Shown: in pieces, positions 46,835-55,419 of the stretch
Numbering within the stretch: position 1 is the stretch's first letter
How the letters are laid out: each line of letters opens with the position of its first letter
NCBI RefSeq assembly: GCF_008704795.1
Contig: NZ_CP023690.1
Location: forward strand, 3,110,501-3,174,500
Length of the DNA stretch: 64,000 bases
Origin: Streptomyces spectabilis
GTDB taxonomy: Bacteria > Actinomycetota > Actinomycetes > Streptomycetales > Streptomycetaceae
Reading direction: 5' to 3'
The notes under the pieces: generated by a model
What the model saw: the letters and a program-made list of their open reading frames with translations, nothing else
What the model was told of the DNA's origin: nothing
The model's database searches: none
Translations under genes and position numbers: made by a program

Positions 46835-46945
46835 CTTGCCGAAGGTCTCGCTGGCCGCCCGCCCCGCGGGCCGCCTCCGGGCGCCGGCCCAGCTTGCGCT
46901 GAGCAGTATGTCGACGGTCCGGCGAAGAGCTACTCCCCTTCTGCT
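46835..46945 (-). promoter_or_regulatory. yybP-ykoY manganese riboswitch
   Basis: On the minus strand the leader contains AGAAGGGGAGTAGCTC (46942 to 46927), GTCGACATAC in the middle and AGCGAGACCTTCGGC near the 3' side (46852 to 46838). These are the conserved GGGGAGUAGC, GACAUAC and GAGACCUU elements of this class, and AGAAGG can pair with CCTTC to close the motif. It controls the GDT1-type gene. The 485-bp gap 46725-47209 also holds the promoter of the divergent HNH gene; nothing else is recognised there. Confidence 0.82.
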
Positions 46946-47209
46946 CCGGCCATCGTACGTGATCCCCCCGGGCCCGCGAACAGGGACTTTGGTCCGATCC
47001 GGGACGCCGCGCGGGGTGAGCCGGGTCACTTCGGAGCAACTCCCGCCGCGCCGTGTACACATGACAAGCCGTGACATACCGCCGAAGCCCTTGCCCCGGC
47101 CACCCTTTTGACGCGACCCTGTCACCGCGCGCACACCTGCTGGCAACCCCACACCGCCAGCCTGTCCACGCCCGAGTGGTCAACGTCCCCCCACCTCAAG
47201 GGAGTTCGC

Positions 47210-47857
47210 ATGCCCGGAATCTACGCGCGTCGCCGCCTCACGGCCCTGGCCGGCGCCGCCGCCCTCGCCTGTGCCGCCACCCTCCTGTCCGGCTCCCCCG
47301 CCCAGGCCGCGCCGCCCGCGCCGGTCGGCGCCGACACCGCCCGCACCTACCTCGGCCAGCTCACCGTGCGCGCCGAGGGCTCGTCCGACGGCTACAGCCG
47401 GGACAAGTTCCCGCACTGGAGCACCCAGTCCGGCGCCTGCAACACCCGTGAGGTCGTCCTCAAGCGCGACGGCGAGAACGTCCAGCAGGACGGCAGCTGC
47501 GCCGCCGTCTCCGGCACCTGGAAGTCCGCGTACGACAACGCCACCTGGACCCAGGCGTCCGACCTCGACATCGACCACGTCGTGGCGCTGTCCGAGGCCT
47601 GGAAGTCCGGCGCCAACTCCTGGACCCAGTCCCAGCGCCAGGCCTTCGCCAACGACCTGGGCCAGCCCCAGCTCATCGCGGTCACGGACAACGTCAACCA
47701 GGCCAAGGGCGACAAGGACCCCGCCGAGTGGCTGCCGCCGGTCTCCTCGTACCACTGCTACTACGCGCGCATGTGGGTGGACGTGAAGCAGCACTACAAC
47801 CTCACCGTCGACCCGGCCGAGAAGAGCAAGCTCGCCTCGATCCTGAACGGCTGCTGA
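47210..47857 (+). CDS. Secreted HNH-type endonuclease (DUF1524-like)
   Basis: 215 residues. The signal peptide ends GSPAQA (about residue 34). The catalytic core is DLDIDHVVALSEAWKSGA (Asp-His), followed by ANDLGQPQLIAVTDNVNQAKGDKDPAEWLPP with the Asn and Lys residues usual in GmrSD-type/DUF1524 nucleases. Cysteines at 77, 97, 186 and 215 can form two disulphides. It is an extracellular DNase, common in Streptomyces. ATG 47210 has AAGGGAG upstream. Confidence 0.92.
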   Translation: MPGIYARRRLTALAGAAALACAATLLSGSPAQAAPPAPVGADTARTYLGQLTVRAEGSSDGYSRDKFPHWSTQSGACNTREVVLKRDGENVQQDGSCAAVSGTWKSAYDNATWTQASDLDIDHVVALSEAWKSGANSWTQSQRQAFANDLGQPQLIAVTDNVNQAKGDKDPAEWLPPVSSYHCYYARMWVDVKQHYNLTVDPAEKSKLASILNGC

Positions 47858-47933
47858 CGGCCGCCTCGCCGGAACCGTCCCACCCGCCTCCGTCGTTCCG
47901 TACCGTACGGGGCGACGGAGGAGAGTGATCACT

Positions 47934-49553
47934 GTGGCACGGCTGCGTCTGGGCCCCCTGCTGAGATACGTCGACGGGCGGACCGCGACCGTGTGGGTCG
48001 AGGCCGACCGGCCCTGCACCGCCGAGGTGCGGTGCGCGGACGGCGCGGGCGGCTCGGCCCGCACCTTCCAGGTCGCCGGGCACCACTACGCGCTCGTCCC
48101 GGTGACCGGACTGAGCCCGGGCACGGAGACGGCGTACGAGGTGACGCTCGACGGGGGCACCGTCTGGCCGCTGCCCGGCAGCCCCTTCCCGCCGAGCACG
48201 CTGCGCACGCCGCCGGACGACCGGGAGGACGTCCGCGTCACCTTCGGCTCCTGCCGCTGGGCCGCGCCGCCCGCCGGGGAGCACGACCCCGTGGGCCCGG
48301 ACGCGCTCGACGCCCTCGCCGCGCGCATGGCCGCCGACCCTGCCGCCGAGCGCCCGGACGTCCTGCTGCTGCTCGGGGACCAGGTGTACGCGGACGAGGT
48401 CTCCAAGGCCACGCGCCGCTGGCTCGCCGCACGGCGCGACCTGTCGGAGCCCCCGGGCGACGAGGTCGCGGACTATGAGGAGTACACCCACCTCTACTAC
48501 GAGTCCTGGCTCGACCCCGAGGTGCGCTGGCTGCTCTCCACGGTGCCGAGCTGCATGGTCTTCGACGACCACGACGTCATCGACGACTGGAACACCAGCG
48601 CCTCCTGGCTCGCCGAGATGCGGGCCACGCCGTGGTGGGGCGAGCGCGTCCGCAGCGGACTGATGTCGTACTGGGTCTACCAGCACCTGGGCAATCTGCC
48701 GCCCGCAGACCTTGAGCGCGACGAGCTGTACGCGGCGGTGCGCGCGACCCCCGACGGCACGGAGGAGCTGCGCGCCTTCGCCGCCCGCGCCGACACCGAC
48801 CCGGCGGCGGTCCGGTGGAGCTACCGCCGCGACTTCGGCCGGGTGCGCCTGCTCATGATCGACACGCGCGCCGCCCGCGTCCTGGCGGAGGACCGGCGCG
48901 CCATGCTCGACCCCGACGAGGCGCGCTGGCTGCGCGAGCAGGCCCTGGACGGCGCGTACGACCACCTCCTGATCGGCACCTCGCTGCCCTGGCTGCTCCC
49001 GCACCTCATCCACGACGCCGAGGGGTGGAACGCCGCGCTGTGCCGGGGCGAGCGCGGCGCCCGCTGGGCCCGCTTCGGCGAGGACCTGCGGCGGCGCGCG
49101 GACCTGGAGCACTGGGCGGCGTTCCCCGCCTCCTTCACCGCGCTCACCGAGCTGATCGCCGAGGCGGGCTCGGGCGCGGACGCCCCCGCGACCGTCCTCG
49201 TCCTGTCCGGCGACGTCCACCACGCCTATGTGGCAGAGCCCGCCTGGCCCGAGGGCCCGGCACCCGATGCCCGGGTCCTCCAGCTCACCTGCTCGCCGGT
49301 GCACAACTCCATCCCCGCCTCGATACGCGTCGGCTTCCGCTTCGGCTGGAGCCGCGCGGGGCGCGCCCTCGGCCGGCTCTTCGCCCGCCACGGCCGCCTC
49401 GCCCCGGCCGGGGTGCGCTGGCGCAGGACGGGCGGCCCCTGGTTCGGCAACCAGCTGATGACCCTGACGATGCGGGGCCGCGACGCGGAGCTCCGTCTGG
49501 AGCAGGCCCGGCGCGGCCGAGGCCTGACGACCACCGCCTCCCGGAAGATCTGA
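47934..49553 (+). CDS. PhoD-family metallophosphatase (alkaline phosphatase D)
   Basis: 539 residues. An N-terminal beta domain (about 1-90, LRYVDGRTATVWVEAD) precedes the metallophosphoesterase core: FGSCRWA, LLLLGDQVYADEV, MVFDDHDVIDDWNTS, HLLIGTSLPWLLP and LVLSGDVHHAYVAEP, holding the Asp/Asn/His ligands. No signal peptide is seen, so it is probably cytoplasmic, unlike Tat-exported PhoD. GTG 47934 (8 nt after GGAGGAG) is preferred to GTG 47925. Phosphodiester or phosphomonoester hydrolysis is expected. Confidence 0.92.
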   Translation: MARLRLGPLLRYVDGRTATVWVEADRPCTAEVRCADGAGGSARTFQVAGHHYALVPVTGLSPGTETAYEVTLDGGTVWPLPGSPFPPSTLRTPPDDREDVRVTFGSCRWAAPPAGEHDPVGPDALDALAARMAADPAAERPDVLLLLGDQVYADEVSKATRRWLAARRDLSEPPGDEVADYEEYTHLYYESWLDPEVRWLLSTVPSCMVFDDHDVIDDWNTSASWLAEMRATPWWGERVRSGLMSYWVYQHLGNLPPADLERDELYAAVRATPDGTEELRAFAARADTDPAAVRWSYRRDFGRVRLLMIDTRAARVLAEDRRAMLDPDEARWLREQALDGAYDHLLIGTSLPWLLPHLIHDAEGWNAALCRGERGARWARFGEDLRRRADLEHWAAFPASFTALTELIAEAGSGADAPATVLVLSGDVHHAYVAEPAWPEGPAPDARVLQLTCSPVHNSIPASIRVGFRFGWSRAGRALGRLFARHGRLAPAGVRWRRTGGPWFGNQLMTLTMRGRDAELRLEQARRGRGLTTTASRKI

Positions 49554-49715
49554 CGCGACCCCGTCCGGCGTTCGGGGGCGGGCACGCAAGCGCGACAAAC
49601 CGGGGGTCCGGGGGCGAAGCCCCTTGGTTTCGGGAAGGCACGGGTCCGGGGCGTCCCCGCGAGGCATGATGCGGACCGTCCGCTTCCTGCACCTCATCCG
49701 TCAAGGGAGTCACGC

Positions 49716-51659
49716 TTGCCTGCCGTAGCCATCGTCGGCGCGGGTCCCCGCGGCACCAGCGTCCTGGAACGCCTCTGTGCCTCGGCCGCCGAACTGCTCG
49801 CCCCCGGTTCGCGGATCACCGTCCACGTCGTCGACCCGGCGCCCCCGGGCCCCGGCCGGGTCTGGCGCACCGGCCAGGCGCCCGAGCTCCTGATGAACAC
49901 CGTCGCCTCCCAGGTGACCCTGTTCACCGACGCGAGCGTCGACTGCGCGGGGCCGGTCAGACCGGGGCCGAGCCTGTACGAGTGGGCGGCGGACGGGCAC
50001 ATACCCGGGCTCGGCCCGGACGACTATCCGACGCGCGCCGCCTACGGCCGCTATCTGGAGTGGGTGTTCGCCCGGACGCTGCGCGCGGCCCCGGACGCCG
50101 TGCGCGTCGTCGCCCACCTGGCCCGCGCGACCCGGCTGTCCGAGACGGCCGACGGCCTCCAGACCCTCGTGCTCGACGACTCCCGCGCCCTGCCCGGCCT
50201 GTCGGCCGTCGTGCTCGCCCAGGGCCATCTGCCCGCGGCTCCCGCCGCCCCCGGCGACCCGCTGAGGAGCCTGTCGGAGCACGCCGCCCGCCACGGCCTG
50301 CGGCACGTTCCGCCCGCCAACCCGGCCGACGTCGACCTCTCCCCCCTCGCCCCGGGCGAGCCGGTCCTCCTGCGCGGGCTCGGCCTGAACTTCTTCGACC
50401 ACGTGACGCTCCTGACCGAGGGCCGCGGCGGCCGCTTCGTCCGCGCGCCGGGCCGCCCGCCGCGCTACCTGCCGTCGGGCAACGAGCCGCGCCTGTACGC
50501 GGGTTCGCGGCGCGGCGTGCCGTACCAGGCGCGCGGGGACAACGCGAAGGGCCCCTACGGACGGCACGAGCCCGCCGTGCTCACCGCCGATGTGATCGCC
50601 CGTTTCCGCAAGCGCGCGGACAGCGGGGACGCGCCGGACTTCCGCGGCGAGGTCTGGCCGCTGGTGGCGAAGGAGGTGGAGACGGTCTACTACGGGGCGC
50701 TGCTGAGCGCCCGTGGCACACCGGGGCGGGCGCGGTCCTTCCGCGACCGCTTCCTCGACGTCCCCCACCGAGGCCCCGAAGAGCCCCTGCTCCTGGACGC
50801 GTTCGGGATACCGGAGGCCGACCGCTGGTCCTGGGAGCGGCTCGCGCGCCCGTGCGCGGGGCGGGCCTTCGGTTCGCCGGGCGAGTTCCGGGCCTGGCTG
50901 CTCGGCCATTTGCGCGCGGACGCGGCCCAGGCCGCGCTCGGCAATGTCGCGGGCCCGCTGAAGTCGGCCCTCGACGTCCTGCGCGACCTGCGCAACGAGC
51001 TGCGGCTCACCGTGGACCACGGCGGCATCACGGGCCGCTCGCGCCGCGACCACCTGGACGCCTGGTACACCCCGCTGAACGCCTTTCTGTCGATCGGCCC
51101 GCCCCGGCGCCGCGTGGAGGAGCTGACGGCGCTGATCGAGGCGGGCGTGGTCGAGGTCATCGGGCCGCGCCTCGAAGTGCGGACGGAGGACGGGGCGTTC
51201 GTCGCGCGCTCGCCGGACGTACCGGGCTCCGGGGCCCGGGTGACGACCCTGGTGGAGGCACGGCTCCCGGAACCCGACGTGCGGCGCACCGGGGACGCGC
51301 TGCTCGCGGGTCTGCTGCGGTCCGGGCAGTGCCGCCCGCACACCGCCGACGGCCACGAGACGGGCGGCCTCGACGTGACCGTGCGCCCCTACCACCTGAT
51401 TGACCGTCAGGGGCGGCCGCATCCACGGCGGTTCGCGTTCGGGGTGCCCACGGAGGGCGTGCACTGGGTGACGGCGGCCGGGGCGCGCCCCGGCGTCGAC
51501 TCGGTGACCCTCTCGGACGCGGACGCGGTGGCACGTGCCGCGCTGCGGGCCGCGGCAGCTTTCCCCGGCACACCCCTGGCCTCCGACGCTCCCCAGGCTC
51601 CAAACTTGGTCCAGACCCCCGACTTGGTACAGACCAAAGCGTCTTCAGCATTCTCATGA
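49716..51659 (+). CDS. FAD/NAD(P)-binding monooxygenase-like protein (NAD_binding_9 family)
   Basis: 647 residues starting with a dinucleotide fold PAVAIVGAGPRGTSVLERL, then WRTGQAPELLMNTVASQVTLF, a block common to the FAD-NAD(P)-binding family PF13454. The central and C-terminal parts include GRFVRAPGRPPRYLPSGNEP and VPTEGVHWVTAAGARPG. Related proteins hydroxylate or oxidise amines or secondary metabolites; the substrate here is unknown. The start is TTG 49716 with AAGGGAG upstream. Soluble. Confidence 0.85.
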   Translation: MPAVAIVGAGPRGTSVLERLCASAAELLAPGSRITVHVVDPAPPGPGRVWRTGQAPELLMNTVASQVTLFTDASVDCAGPVRPGPSLYEWAADGHIPGLGPDDYPTRAAYGRYLEWVFARTLRAAPDAVRVVAHLARATRLSETADGLQTLVLDDSRALPGLSAVVLAQGHLPAAPAAPGDPLRSLSEHAARHGLRHVPPANPADVDLSPLAPGEPVLLRGLGLNFFDHVTLLTEGRGGRFVRAPGRPPRYLPSGNEPRLYAGSRRGVPYQARGDNAKGPYGRHEPAVLTADVIARFRKRADSGDAPDFRGEVWPLVAKEVETVYYGALLSARGTPGRARSFRDRFLDVPHRGPEEPLLLDAFGIPEADRWSWERLARPCAGRAFGSPGEFRAWLLGHLRADAAQAALGNVAGPLKSALDVLRDLRNELRLTVDHGGITGRSRRDHLDAWYTPLNAFLSIGPPRRRVEELTALIEAGVVEVIGPRLEVRTEDGAFVARSPDVPGSGARVTTLVEARLPEPDVRRTGDALLAGLLRSGQCRPHTADGHETGGLDVTVRPYHLIDRQGRPHPRRFAFGVPTEGVHWVTAAGARPGVDSVTLSDADAVARAALRAAAAFPGTPLASDAPQAPNLVQTPDLVQTKASSAFS

Positions 51660-51691
51660 AAGACTCAGATGTTGAAGTTGCAAGTACTACT

Positions 51692-51705
51692 TAGGCCCAC
51701 CTAAT
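51692..51705 (+). promoter_or_regulatory. Iron-box-like dyad (TTAGGCCCACCTAA)
   Basis: The dyad matches 13 of 14 bases of the right part of the Streptomyces DmdR1 iron box ending TTAGGCTCACCTAA; the left repeat is degenerate. It lies 62 bp upstream of the DoxX gene in an AT-richer promoter-like region. Iron-responsive repression of doxX is possible. Confidence 0.5.
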
Positions 51706-51766
51706 CTTGAGGCTTCGCGATCGGTTCACGTCCCCAAACCGAACAAGACCGAAGGAGTCCCCCACC

Positions 51767-52222
51767 ATGACTGAGCGTCTGAACAGCGCCCAGCCCTATG
51801 CCCTCGGCCTCTTCCGCATCGTCGTCGGCCTGCTCTTCTTCTGCCACGGCGCCGCCTCGCTCTTCGGTGCCTTCGGCGGCACCGACGGCAACGGAGCCAC
51901 CATCGACGCGGGCACCTGGCCCGGCTGGTACGCGGCCGTCATCCAGCTCGTCGGCGGCGCCCTCGTCGCGCTGGGCCTCGGCACCCGCGCGGCGGCGTTC
52001 CTCTCGTCCGGCTCGATGGCGTACGCCTACTTCAAGGTGCACCAGCCGGAGGCCCTGTGGCCGATAGAGAACGCCGGAGAGGCCTCGGCGATGTTCTGCT
52101 GGGCCCTGCTGCTCCTGGTCTTCACCGGCTCCGGGGCGTTCGGCCTCGACCGCGTCATCGCGGCGGCCCGCGGCGAGCAGAAGACCGCGGCGGACTCCGA
52201 CCGCACCCCCATCGCGGCCTGA
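51767..52222 (+). CDS. DoxX-family membrane protein
   Basis: 151 residues, four TM helices: LGLFRIVVGLLFFCHGAASLFG (near the start), WYAAVIQLVGGALVALGLG, AAAFLSSGSMAYAYFKVHQP and FCWALLLLVFTGSGAFGLD. DoxX proteins are linked to membrane redox or thiol stress complexes. ATG 51767 has AAGGAG upstream. An iron-box-like dyad lies in its promoter region. Confidence 0.93.
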   Translation: MTERLNSAQPYALGLFRIVVGLLFFCHGAASLFGAFGGTDGNGATIDAGTWPGWYAAVIQLVGGALVALGLGTRAAAFLSSGSMAYAYFKVHQPEALWPIENAGEASAMFCWALLLLVFTGSGAFGLDRVIAAARGEQKTAADSDRTPIAA

Positions 52223-52244
52223 GCGCGCCCCCGCACACGCGCAT

Positions 52245-52286
52245 GACGGTGCCCCCGTACCCGTGAACCGGTACGGGGGCACCGTC
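52245..52286. terminator. Perfect 17-bp hairpin, bidirectional terminator
   Basis: The arms 52245-52261 (core CGGTGCCCCCGTACC) and 52270-52286 are exact reverse complements around an 8-nt loop. It lies between the convergent DoxX and SOD-like genes. Confidence 0.85.
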
Positions 52287-52311
52287 GCGCGCGGACAGGA
52301 CGGACGGGCCG

Positions 52312-52887
52312 CTATCCCACCGGGGGCGGAGCGAACGGCACGCTGAAGCACGCGAGCCGGTCTCCCGCGCCGCCCTGCTCGCGGTGGAGCACGACCGCCG
52401 CGGCCTCACCGCGCCGGAAGCCCCAGTCGTGGAGGGCGGACGCCTTGCCGGAACCGCTCTTGCCCGCGGTGAAGTCCAGCCAGACCTCGTTCTCCGGGTT
52501 CATGGGGCCCGGTTCGTTCTGATAGTGCGGGCCGGCCGCCGCCGGGTCCGCGCCGCACGGCTTCTGGTGCACGTGCACGCCGTAGGCGTAGCCCGGCTCC
52601 AGACCCTTCACGCGCAGGGAGACGCGCGTGCCGCGCTGATCGCTGCGCTGCGTCACCTCGATCCACGAGGCAGCGGGCACGAGCCGCTGGTCGTACGTGA
52701 TCGCGGAGGACGGCACGAAGGCCGTCGGCGGTGCGAACCGCCCCTCCGCGCGGACCTCCACGCTGTCCGACGCGCCGGTTCCGGTGTGCTCCGATGCGCC
52801 ACTTCCGGTGTGTGCGGTGCCTGCGACCGTTCCGGCCGCGGCGAGAACAGCCGCCGCGACAGCCGATGTCAGCACTCCTGCCACCAT
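52312..52887 (-). CDS. Secreted Cu/Zn superoxide dismutase-like protein with reduced metal site
   Basis: 191 residues with a signal peptide (about 1-27), a Thr/Ser/Gly-rich linker and a SOD_Cu-like domain. The copper-site start GYAYGVHVHQKPCG and the bridging His region AAGPHYQNEPGPMNPENEVW are present, but the zinc-ligand block HAGD is replaced by NEVWLDFTAGKSG, and a later His is in ALHDWGF. It may bind copper only or be inactive. ATG 52887 has GAGGAG upstream. Exported, probably soluble. Confidence 0.82.
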   Translation of the reverse strand: MVAGVLTSAVAAAVLAAAGTVAGTAHTGSGASEHTGTGASDSVEVRAEGRFAPPTAFVPSSAITYDQRLVPAASWIEVTQRSDQRGTRVSLRVKGLEPGYAYGVHVHQKPCGADPAAAGPHYQNEPGPMNPENEVWLDFTAGKSGSGKASALHDWGFRRGEAAAVVLHREQGGAGDRLACFSVPFAPPPVG

Positions 52888-53158
52888 GGCCAAGCTCCTC
52901 GTATCGCCAGGTCAGGCCCCTTTGGGGCGCTCTGTCACTGTTCGTACGGGCCGCCCACCACCGTACGCCTGGGCCGCGAAGCCCGCCGCGTGAACGACCG
53001 ACCGCCCGGTGAACGTGACGTAGCGAACACCTGAGCCCCCAGTGGATCTCTGGGCGATCCCGCGGCGTACGCTGTACAGCTGTCATCAGGCCGCCACCCG
53101 CCGCTCCCCGCATATCGCGGCGATGAGTTGCCGACCGGGGAGCTACGGGGAGATTCGG

Positions 53159-53764
53159 GTGTTTGAGAGTGTGGGGGCGCTGACCGCCAGTCCGTGGATC
53201 TACGCGGTCGTGGCCCTCTCCGTCCTGTTCGACGTGTTCCTGCCGCTGCTGCCCAGCGGCGTCCTCGTCATCACCGCGGCCACGGCCGCGGCGGCGGCCA
53301 GCTCCGGCACGGGCCGGGTGCCGCAGGACGTACCGGACATCCTGCTCCTGATGCTGTGCGCCGCGACCGCGTCCGTGCTCGGCGACCTCGTCGCCTACCG
53401 CGTCGCCTGGCGCGGCGGGGAGCGCCTGGACCGGGCCATCGCCCGCTCCCGGCGCCTGACCAGCGCGCAGGAGCGGCTCGGCACGGCCCTCTCGCGGGGC
53501 GGCGGCGTCCTCGTCGTCATCGCGCGCTTCGCCCCCGCCGGGCGCTCGATCGTCTCCCTCGGAGCGGGCGCGGCCCACCGCCGCAAGCGCGACTTCCTGC
53601 CCTGGTCGGCCCTCGCGGGCGTGGCCTGGGCCGGCTACAGCGTGGGGCTCGGCTACTTCGGCGGCCAGTGGCTCGGCGCGACCTGGCTGGCCACGGGGGT
53701 CTCGGTCCTGGCCCTCTTCGCCGCGGGCGCGGGCGCGGCCTATGTGGTGCGCCGCCCCGCGTAA
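53159..53764 (+). CDS. DedA-family membrane protein
   Basis: 201 residues with helices at about 12-35, 55-75, 115-135, 145-165 and 172-195. The family core is visible as the membrane re-entrant motif RFAPAGRSIVSLGAGAAHRRKRDFLPWS. DedA proteins are thought to flip polyprenyl phosphates or phospholipids across the membrane. GTG 53159 has GGGGAGATTCGG upstream; ATG 53123 is an alternative. Monocistronic, followed by inverted repeat copy C. Confidence 0.88.
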   Translation: MFESVGALTASPWIYAVVALSVLFDVFLPLLPSGVLVITAATAAAAASSGTGRVPQDVPDILLLMLCAATASVLGDLVAYRVAWRGGERLDRAIARSRRLTSAQERLGTALSRGGGVLVVIARFAPAGRSIVSLGAGAAHRRKRDFLPWSALAGVAWAGYSVGLGYFGGQWLGATWLATGVSVLALFAAGAGAAYVVRRPA

Positions 53765-53810
53765 GGGCTTTTCCCTCCCCACCCACCCGCCCTTCCATCG
53801 CGCTGACGCG

Positions 53811-53890
53811 CTCGTCCTCAAACGCCGGACGGGCTGGAAGTCCCCGGCGCGAGCCGTGGGTATTCAGCCCGTCCGGCGTTTGAGGACGAG
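53811..53890. repeat. Dispersed inverted repeat, copy C (short loop)
   Basis: Arms 53811-53836 and 53865-53890 (26 bp, same sequence as copies A and B) with only 28 bp between them. It sits between convergent dedA-like and DUF2277 genes and probably terminates both transcripts. Confidence 0.85.
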
Positions 53891-53920
53891 GCGCGGAGCG
53901 CCGAAAAGGCCGGGCGGGGG

Positions 53921-54142
53921 CTATCCGGCCTTGGCGCCGCGTACCTCCAGGCCCCCGAGCAGCTCGGCCGTGGCTGCGGCGACGGCGGCCACGGCCCGGT
54001 CGAACACCTCCTGGTTGTGCGCGGCGGGCGCCCGGAACCCGGACACCTTGCGTACGTACTGAAGCGCGGCCGCCCGGATCTCGTCCTCGGTGGCCTCCTC
54101 GGCGAGCGCGGGCGGGCGAAGGGTCTTGATGCTGCGGCACAT
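53921..54142 (-). CDS. DUF2277 family protein
   Basis: 73 residues, beginning MCRSIKTLRPPALAEEATED with the family-typical MCRxIK start, followed by IRAAALQYVRKVSGFRAP and NQEVFDRAVAAVAAAT. It is a small helical cytoplasmic protein of unknown function, widespread in actinobacteria. ATG 54142 fits the family; GGAGG is very close upstream. Confidence 0.88.
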   Translation of the reverse strand: MCRSIKTLRPPALAEEATEDEIRAAALQYVRKVSGFRAPAAHNQEVFDRAVAAVAAATAELLGGLEVRGAKAG

Positions 54143-54407
54143 GCCTCCAGGGTGCCACCGCTTCGGGGAGCGGGTTTCGGGGCCCGAGGCGGTGGATACC
54201 CGGGTGAGGCCCAAGCGTGCCCACGGAGCATTGACAGGCACCGGCGGCGGGCGTTGACTCGCCCGTACGAAGGCCCGCTGAGCCCATGTCCGACCCCGCG
54301 ATCCGCGGTTCGCGCTCCGGAGCCGCCCCCGCTTCGCGCTGCGCGGGCCCGTCCCTGTCCCTGAAGGTCACGCCCGGCCCCCGCGTCCAGCGTGCGGAGG
54401 TACATCC

Positions 54408-54695
54408 ATGATTGTCCTGACGATCGCCCTGCTCCTGGCCCTGATCGCCCTCGGCTTCGACCAGCCCCTGCTGTGGCTGGTCGCGGCGGGAATCGCCTAC
54501 TTCCTGATCCGCCGCCACGACCGCGCCGCGGTCAAGGGCGGCATGAGCGGAGCCAGGAGCGGCGGCGGTGGCGCGGGCGGCGGCATGAGCACGCCCGCCT
54601 CGTACCGCGACTACCGCATCCGCCGGTCCCGCCAGGAGCGCTGGGACCGCAGGTACCGCCGTACGCACCCGTCGGCGCAGCACCGCCGCAAGTAG
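54408..54695 (+). CDS. Small membrane protein with basic C-terminus
   Basis: 95 residues. One or two hydrophobic helices (about 2-16 and 19-35), a Gly-rich linker and an Arg/Tyr-rich cytoplasmic tail (YRDYRIRRSRQERWDRRYRR). The RBS GGAGGTACATCC precedes the ATG. No family is recognised. Confidence 0.75.
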   Translation: MIVLTIALLLALIALGFDQPLLWLVAAGIAYFLIRRHDRAAVKGGMSGARSGGGGAGGGMSTPASYRDYRIRRSRQERWDRRYRRTHPSAQHRRK

Positions 54696-54811
54696 CCCGC
54701 GTCACCGGAACCGGTAGGACTACTCACCGTCGCGGGTGAAGCGACGCTTAGCCGCGCCGCCACCGGGGAGTCTGCGCACGCACCGTGCCGAGCCCACCCC
54801 GGGGAGCCCCC

Positions 54812-55351
54812 ATGCGCCTGCGCGCCCTCGTCTCCGTACCGCTGTCCGCCGTCCTGGCGGGCGCCCTCGCGGCGGGGTGCGCGTCCCCGGCGCCGCGCCC
54901 GCCCGCGCCGTCCCCCGACGACGTCATCAAGGCGGCGCAGCAGCGGCTCACCGACGGCTGTCTGAGCCGCAGGGGCCTCACCCCGCCCCGGCCGGGCGAC
55001 CGCCGGCCGGCCACCGCCGAGCGGGAGCGCGTGGCCCGCGCCCTGTTCGGCACCGGCCGCACCGAGCTGTCCCTGACCCTTCCGACGGGCCACTCGGTGG
55101 GCGCGCACACCGACGGCTGCCTGGCCGCCGCCCAGCGCGCGTTGTACGGCGACCAGAAGCGCTGGTTCCAGGTGTCGACGGTGGTGAACAACCTCAAACC
55201 GGAGGCCGCACACGCCGACCGGCCGCTCGCCGAAGTCCGCGCGAGCCACCGCGCGGAACTGGCCCAGTGGCGCCAACTCCGCACCCGCGCCCTGAAGAAC
55301 GCGGAGACCGTCCTGACCCGGAACCCACCGACGGCCCCCCGGGGGTCCTGA
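54812..55351 (+). CDS. Secreted lipoprotein, unknown function
   Basis: 179 residues. The signal peptide ends in the lipobox LAAGC (Cys23), followed by a Pro-rich linker and a helical domain with Cys at DGCLSRRG and TDGCLAAAQRALYG, probably a disulphide. The pattern recalls small actinobacterial lipoproteins with 'ERARVARALFG' type motifs. ATG 54812 has GGGGAG upstream. It ends 34 bp before the left att site of the island. Confidence 0.8.
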   Translation: MRLRALVSVPLSAVLAGALAAGCASPAPRPPAPSPDDVIKAAQQRLTDGCLSRRGLTPPRPGDRRPATAERERVARALFGTGRTELSLTLPTGHSVGAHTDGCLAAAQRALYGDQKRWFQVSTVVNNLKPEAAHADRPLAEVRASHRAELAQWRQLRTRALKNAETVLTRNPPTAPRGS

Positions 55352-55385
55352 GGATCTCCCCTAGAGGCCGTCGGTGCGGTGCAGA

Positions 55386-55419
55386 ACCCGGTGGGCACGG
55401 CCGGTTTCGAACCGCCGAC
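55386..55419 (-). repeat. Left att site: duplicate of the tRNA-Val 3' end
   Basis: 32 of 34 bases equal 60001-60034, covering the 3' half of the T-arm, the acceptor 3' strand and the 3' flank. The mismatches are at positions 12 and 16 of the repeat. It carries no complete tRNA. Confidence 0.8.

Noticed and set aside
49554..49715. Fourth copy of the long inverted repeat
   Set aside because: CCCCGTCCGGCGTTCGGGGG near 49559 resembles one arm, but the match is partial and no second arm is found.
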